NCBI GenBank assembly: GCA_030704615.1 | Contig: CM060732.1 | Coordinates: 72,087,053-72,151,052, forward strand | Direction: 5' to 3' | Source: Takakia lepidozioides | Taxonomy: Eukaryota > Streptophyta > Takakiopsida > Takakiales > Takakiaceae | Length of the DNA stretch: 64,000 nt | Shown: one piece after another, positions 58,789 through 64,000 of the stretch | How positions within the stretch are numbered: position 1 is the first letter of the stretch | Layout: each line of letters opens with the position of its first letter | The notes under the pieces: model-generated | Database searches by the model: none | Told to the model about the DNA's origin: nothing | What the model saw: only the letters and a program-made list of their open reading frames with translations | Position numbers and translations under genes: made by a program

Positions 58789-59500
58789 CACAAAATTGAC
58801 CAGAGCAAAATCAACTGCTTCTGATCAGATCATCTTTGGCCCTCTATCTCTGCTCTCTGGAAACCTACCTCGGAACGCACTAAGGGTGGAACCGCCATAT
58901 TCCTAATCTCCCCCTCCCTCCAACCATTCGTAATATCAGAAATCACTTGGCTGGCTGGCAGACTTCAAATCTGCATCCTCAACCTCCCAAACTGTCATGG
59001 ACACATTGGTCTTGTCAACCTCTATGCACCAAACAATGCAGCAGAAAGAAGTGACTTCTAGTCTATTCTCATAGGAAAAATGGATGCAGAATCAACCATT
59101 CACAATTGGATCTTGGCGGGAGACTTTAATATGGTAGAATCACTGCATGCAGACAGACGTGGAGTGGGTTCATTTCCCCCCTAACATGGAAGAAATGGAT
59201 CAATGGCATTCGTGCATCCAGAGCCACAACCTTACAAAGATAGAACCAGTTTCTCTGTCGGTAGATCTCTCTTATATCTGGACCAATTAACCGAACACTT
59301 GAACATCTCCACAAGGCTCGACTCGATAGAGCCTGCGTCTCCTTTGGCCTTGTTCAATGGTCTAAAAGAGATCAACAACAACCCATCCCCGTGGGATTTG
59401 ACCAGGCAGTACCTATATCCCTGACCATCACTATTCCATCTGCTCATTGTCGGGGGTAGGGGTCTGTACAAACTGAACAGCTTGCTCCTCAAACTACCAT
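58788..59500 (+). pseudogene. LINE endonuclease fragment, right of the outer element
   Basis: Across the insertion, the left flank ...VF*Q and right flank EHKIDQSK join to the LQExK signature of L1-type endonucleases. Further right come LVNLYAPNN and WILAGDFNMVE with the catalytic Asp/Asn. Stops are present (for example after ERSDF). The RT part is absent; similarity fades near 59500. Confidence 0.75.
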
Positions 59501-59999
59501 CCTACAAGCAGAGTCAGCTTCAAGCACAACATGATGATTTGTCTGGTTACTATAGGTATATATACTTTTATACATGGATCGTATGATGACTCATGAGTTA
59601 TATGTCGACCTATATTTTTATTACGTCGCACTCTGTGTGTGTATGCGATGTTGAATGTTCTGCTTGAAGATTGTTTGGGCTATGAAGTGATTTTTTGAAG
59701 ATTGTTAAGTAGAGAGACTTCGATCAATCAATAAAATTCTAAATCCTCACGGATTGCATAAGAGGTAGTTACATTCTTATCTTTAATCTTTCCGAGATTT
59801 AAGAATGGGAGGTTGGGTAGCACATGAACATGCTAATATGAACACGAGGGCATATTCTGCATATCCCCCAGGACCCAAAAATATTCCACAGAAACGATAA
59901 TTTGTGAAATTTGAGAAACTATTTTCAATTGTTCATATGAGCACTAATCACATCTATATGTGATAAACATGATACATAGGCGTGGATTTTGCTCATGTT
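59501..59999. other. AT-rich spacer
   Basis: No gene or repeat recognised. Confidence 0.4.
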
Positions 60000-60007
60000 G
60001 TACTCAC

Positions 60008-61684
60008 CAGTGTTGTTTTGGTATCACGTTTAGGACTGGTCCTAGTACTAGATGTATCACAAAACTTTCATACCAGTTTGGTCTATATAATGGTGGATGT
60101 ATTTATTTTTTTCCAAATATTGGTATGAGTATGAGTATCATGACCACAATACCAGCTGGTATGAGATATCAATTCTGGTATCATTCTAAAGCCATCTTGA
60201 ATTACAATTTTATCAAATAGCAAGTATCAAGTGAAAACAAATATGAAACCTTTCCATCCTTTTTCTTCTCCTTTTCCGCAAAAAAGGCTTATAGAGCCCT
60301 TCTGAATGCTACATCGCTGCCAGCTAAATGGAATGCCAAGTGGATCCATGAGAACTTCCAGGATGAAAATTGGGAGTGTATATGGAAAATAATATGGGAG
60401 AAGGCAAAGCCAGCCAAAGTCAGCGCCTTCCTCTGGCAGATCACGAACAGAGTACCCAAAGTTGGATGTTTCCTTAACTTTCCAGAGGCCCTACTTTGTT
60501 CTTGCTGCCATTTAGGAGCAATAGAAACCCTGGAACATTGCCTTATTCAGTGCCAGGCTCCCCTTCTTATCTGGCTCCTGGTAGCATCCTTGTACAGAGC
60601 TTGGGAGCCTTTACCCCAAACCGAGTGGTGTTGATTCTCAACTACGACAAAACTACTAAATCCACAGCCCTTAAATGCCCAGTGTTTGAATAATTGAGAG
60701 GGGCCACCCTCTGGCATCTCTGGAAGGCAAGATGCTCTTGGTCAATGGACAACACAAACTCTACTGCCACTGCCACTGCAACTCTCACCAAGATTTTTTT
60801 TTACCTTACCATTGTAGCTAAAGTGGCTTGCCATGGCAAAAGTTTGTGCAGGAATCACCAAGACCCCTGAACGACAGCATGCCCTCCTCGGAGCCTAAGC
60901 CATTTGGGGACGAGGCGACATCATTTGCAATTGTGCAGGCCCTAATACATGCGAATGGCCTGCAGAGACCCCCCTTCAATGGCAACGGCACAGATCCCTC
61001 CTCTTCCGCTTCCCCTGAGTTCGACAAGTCTGATGTGAACTGGAAGCATGTCAAGGCTTCTATGAAGACCAAGCTATTCTACAGATAGATTTTTGCTACT
61101 CTACTGGGCTCTTCTTGATCTCCTCCCTTCTCCTGGTTTCTTCTACATTTCTAACAATCCAGCTTTCAATAGAGAGTGATCGGATTGGTTGCTCCAGGGT
61201 CTTGCTACTCTGGGTGTTTGGTTCGTCCGATGGACTTGAATCAGGTTCATTGATCTTCCTCATGTTGTTGCGTGCCTTAGCTGTCAGTCGTGCAGCTTAG
61301 TTATCGTTCATTGGAGATTCCGCACTGTCCGCCGTGAGTGTAAGCCTTATGGCAGCCTACGGGCATCAAGGGTTTTAATTTTTTTCCCTTCAATAATTCT
61401 AATAAATCTTACCCTGTTCACTGAAAAAAAAAAATACACCTAAAGAAATAAATACACATAAGTACAAATATGTAGGCATATGTACACATAAATTAGTATA
61501 ATACACACACCAGAGTAAATGAGGAAGACAACATGGGAGTACTGGTATTGTGGCTGGTATGAAAAAACTGATACCAGCCGGGTCTGGTATATGACCAAGT
61601 ATTCTCCCAAATGATACTCCCTAATACTAGTGCATATACCAATACTTTATACCAGACCTTCACCTATATACCAGTCCAACACTC
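60008..61684. mobile_element. hAT-like element containing a LINE 3' end
   Basis: A perfect 8-bp direct repeat GTACTCAC (60000-60007 and 61685-61692) borders imperfect inverted termini. CAGTGTTGTTTTGGTAT at 60008 and the complement of GAGTGTTGGACTGGTAT at 61684 match at 13 of 17 positions. Terminal regions are full of TGGTAT/ATACCAG words. The start CAGTGTTG is shared with the element in ARM intron 4. It has no transposase; its centre is occupied by a LINE fragment. Confidence 0.75.
60275..61434 (+). pseudogene. 5'-truncated LINE (RT zinc-binding domain, 3' UTR, poly-A)
   Basis: The frame AYRALLNATSLPAKWNAKWI, then WECIWKIIWEKAKPAKVSAF, FLWQITNRVPKVG, C-x2-C and ETLEHCLIQC is the zf-RVT domain at the end of plant LINE ORF2. 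A decayed C-terminus and an untranslated tail end in A-rich sequence near 61424-61434. It is 5'-truncated, as usual for LINE insertions, and lies wholly inside the hAT-like element. Confidence 0.8.
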
Positions 61685-61692
61685 GTACTCAC

Positions 61693-62791
61693 CCGATACT
61701 AGGTCTTTCCATAATAGATGTGAGACTGAGGTCACCTTTAAGATCATCACCCATGGATAATTTTGGGGCGAAACTTTGACCCCTAAAACTACTTTTATAT
61801 TTTCAAATATAATTTTTCAGGGTGAATCTCAAAAATCCATAATTATCTCCAAAGTTATCAAACCGTCGCCACTATCGCTACTAAAGGTTTGGGGTTTTTG
61901 GCTATACTACTAAGGGTTTCGCTTTTAAGTTAGAGTTTATATATGTTTTTCTTTTCTTTTTCTCCTTTTTTTTCTTGAGAACAGGGGACTGAGGCCCTGG
62001 ATTAACTTTATTATAAATTATTTGGGGAAAAAAATTAATACCCCTGGTACACCATTGTTTTTCTTTCATTTTGAAAACATATAAAATCCTGTGACTGGGA
62101 TTAAAAAGATGACGGTTGTGCTAAAGCTCTGCTCACACGATTCCAACCCCCCCATAGGGGTCCCATGGGCCAGAGCCTTTGGGCAAGACTGGAAAATCCA
62201 GAGGATGTTCCCCCTGCCCCGGATCACGAACATGCCCCCTAATCCAGAAGTGCCCTAGACAGAGCCACGTAATCCAGCAATGGGGAATTCTGTTAAGGGA
62301 TGTCACTCTAAATACAAGGTACTTGGGGGCAGACAGTTGTCCTGATGAACAGAACCTGTACCACAATAGTTCCTGTTTTCTGTTGTTTGACTGTTGCACA
62401 CTCATGTTGCTAAATTTATATATCTTCCCTCGCTCGAAGTGCAAAAGAGAGAGATAACTCTAAGTGACAAGTCCGTATCAACATTCCTGTGACATACTCC
62501 TGGTATTCCTGGTAGAACCTTCTCACGTTTTTATAAATCCTTAGGGAGCCGAGTCTTTTCGCTAGCGAAAGATTGAGGCAGCTCGGATCCCGCTTAGCCG
62601 ATGGGAAAAGTGAGGGCAAATTATCCCCTTGTACCCAGACACTGCAAACTACTTTTGTACAAAATTCTGTCCTGTGTGTCTTCAGACGTTGACAATAGTA
62701 TTTTCCAACAACGCAAAGGAACCGGGGGGATAGATGCACACACACTCAGTGAGGGCCCCAAGCCTATCCGATATTTCCCCAAAGATAATGG
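61693..62791. other. 3' flank of the hemerythrin-domain gene
   Basis: No gene recognised apart from the tail repeat at 61955-62055. Confidence 0.5.
61955..62055 (-). repeat. Retroposon 3'-tail repeat, copy 3
   Basis: T-rich run, then CTTGAGAACAGGGGACTGAG, an AT-rich stretch and ATACCCCTGGTACACC; same pattern as the copies at 21.25 and 28.39 kb. Confidence 0.55.
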
Positions 62792-64000
62792 TCATGCTCC
62801 AGCTGCATTATCCAGCCGTGATGCCAGAGCAGGCACCCTCTCCTGGACCACTTTCCATACGCCCTGAAATTCATCATCAGCATATCGCAGAACTTGAGAT
62901 ATCCGACCAACAAGGGGGTTTGCCTTTCCATCCTCACATGAGGACTGCATTAACCCCAAGTACTGCTGAATGTCATGGGGCAGCAATCCCTGAAGTAAGT
63001 AAGGCAACAAATGTGCATGAGAGGCCTCCATCACTCCTATGCAGTGCCCCACCAACGCTTGTTGGTTCTCGCTACCAAGGCCCGCTGCGTCCAGCAATGG
63101 CAGCAGCTCCCTCTCTTCTTCATTGTAATGTTCCACGCTATATGCCTGCGCACATGCAGGTATTTAGGGCTATAGTCCGGTTCCTTGTACCATAAACTCT
63201 TTGGACTTCCCATGGACATTGCTTCTTTCCAAGCGGCACAAAAGGAGAGGAAGGGGGAGAACTTAATGCTATTACCAATCCCATAAGAGACTCGAGTGTT
63301 TAAGTCTATAATAGGCAGCCCGGGGATTTTTAGTGCAGTCTCCACGCACCTGGAGGGTTCGGAAACGATCTGCAATTGCAAAAAGAGCTTCACGGTAGGG
63401 GGTGCTGCCTTGCTCCATGGCCATCACCCCCTTTAGGTCCTCGCGGAGGCCATTCATCACTGGTAAATCTCGGCCATGGTCCCTGATTGCTGCCGCGCTC
63501 ACACCTGCAGCGCTAGAGATCATAAATTATATTTGTGTGATCTATTCCACAAGGTCATTCATATGCAAGGTCTGGAAGACCAAGTGCGGACTAGCAACCA
63601 CCCCTCCAGTCGCAGAGGGCAAAATAGTAACAAATCTGGAAAAATGTAATTGAGGTAGAAGGAAGACCCATGCATCGAGATGAAAGAACTGTAGCCTAAG
63701 GAGGAGTGCTCGATGAATAGGAAAGGCTGTAAGACCATTGAAATTTTCAAGTACCGTAACAGGCAACTGATGCTTACATAGGGATAGGAACAGGCAAGTC
63801 AAATTCACACTTCCCCAGAACATTCAAGGCAGCTGAGGAAGATGATCAACGCAAGAAATGCATTAGGTGTAAATACCTGCATCGGCCACCTCAAGTGCGG
63901 GAAAGACAACCCTTTCCTCCATCTGCGCATGCTCTTGCATTAACTCCACCAGACGGCCATAGCCTTTCCAGAGAGAACGAACCTGTATCGCCACTACTCG
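62792..64000 (-). CDS. Hemerythrin-like (HHE) domain protein, 3' part (three exons; 5' end outside window)
   Basis: Minus-strand exons: at least 64000-63877, then 63504-63350 and 63145-62792, all GT-AG with phases 1 and 0, open throughout to a TGA at 62792. The protein shows helix-rich HHE segments with metal-ligand-type His/Glu pairs: LMQEHAQMEERVVFPALEVA in the first exon and VEHYNEEERELLPLLDAAG in the last. Between and after them are long helices (DLPVMNGLREDLKGVMAMEQ, ISQVLRYADDEFQGVWKVVQ). Hemerythrin-like domains hold a di-iron centre. Plant members are linked to iron or oxygen sensing, but this protein's role is not shown. No RING or zinc-finger part is visible in the portion seen, so identity with BRUTUS-type proteins cannot be judged. 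Confidence 0.82.

Noticed and set aside
1-64000. CRISPR arrays or bacterial operons
   Set aside because: Tandem repeats here are direct minisatellites without spacers of constant length, and all genes are spliced plant-type genes or retroelements.

Overview
The window looks like nuclear DNA of a land plant, probably a seed-free one. Three host loci point to plants. There is a CRIB-RhoGAP (ROP GTPase-activating protein). There is an ARM-repeat protein with N-terminal membrane segments, like a plant-specific family. There are PPR modules of the long plant (PLS) kind. Introns are short, GT-AG and AT-rich. Most of the window is layered retrotransposons and small DNA transposons. The species cannot be named from sequence alone, and no rRNA or tRNA gene was seen.

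Left third (1-26 kb). A decayed non-LTR reverse transcriptase fragment is followed by two tandem same-strand copies of the ARM-repeat gene. Copy 1 (1413-3566) has exons 3-6 only and is cut by the window edge. Copy 2 (10103-17073) has six exons whose lengths sum to an uninterrupted 913-codon frame. Between the copies lie a truncated chromovirus LTR and a decayed Copia element. Intron 4 of copy 2 carries two adjacent DNA elements: one hAT-like with a perfect 8-bp target duplication, one TTAA-flanked and piggyBac-like. A minus-strand five-exon ROP-GAP gene lies at 23250-25729.

Middle (26-40 kb). This part has no intact gene. It holds minisatellites, two strong foldbacks, a transposase-like pseudogene, PPR pseudogenes in opposite orientations with tRNA-derived SINEs beside them, and LINE ORF1-type fragments.

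Right third (40-61 kb). This is a nested stack. A LINE endonuclease reading frame is split by an LTR retrotransposon of about 11 kb (40779-58787). That element's leader was later interrupted by a young 6970-bp Ty3/Gypsy chromovirus (43539-50508, minus strand, TCTAC target duplication, LTRs differing at two sites). The outer element is the main discovery. Its polyprotein order is gag, protease, a DNMT3/DRM-like cytosine-5 DNA methyltransferase, reverse transcriptase/RNase H, integrase, and a C-terminal PHD finger. The methyltransferase shares its reading frames with protease upstream and with RT downstream, so it is an internal polyprotein domain and not a neighbouring gene. The copy is dead, and many of its stops look like CGA-to-TGA transitions. 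Retrotransposon-borne DNMTs have been reported from dinoflagellates and charophyte algae. A Gypsy-type polyprotein carrying both a DNA methyltransferase and a PHD reader in a land-plant-like genome is the item most worth following up.

Right end (61-64 kb). A further hAT-like element with an 8-bp target duplication contains a 5'-truncated LINE with a poly(A) tail. The last three exons of a minus-strand hemerythrin-domain gene run off the right edge.
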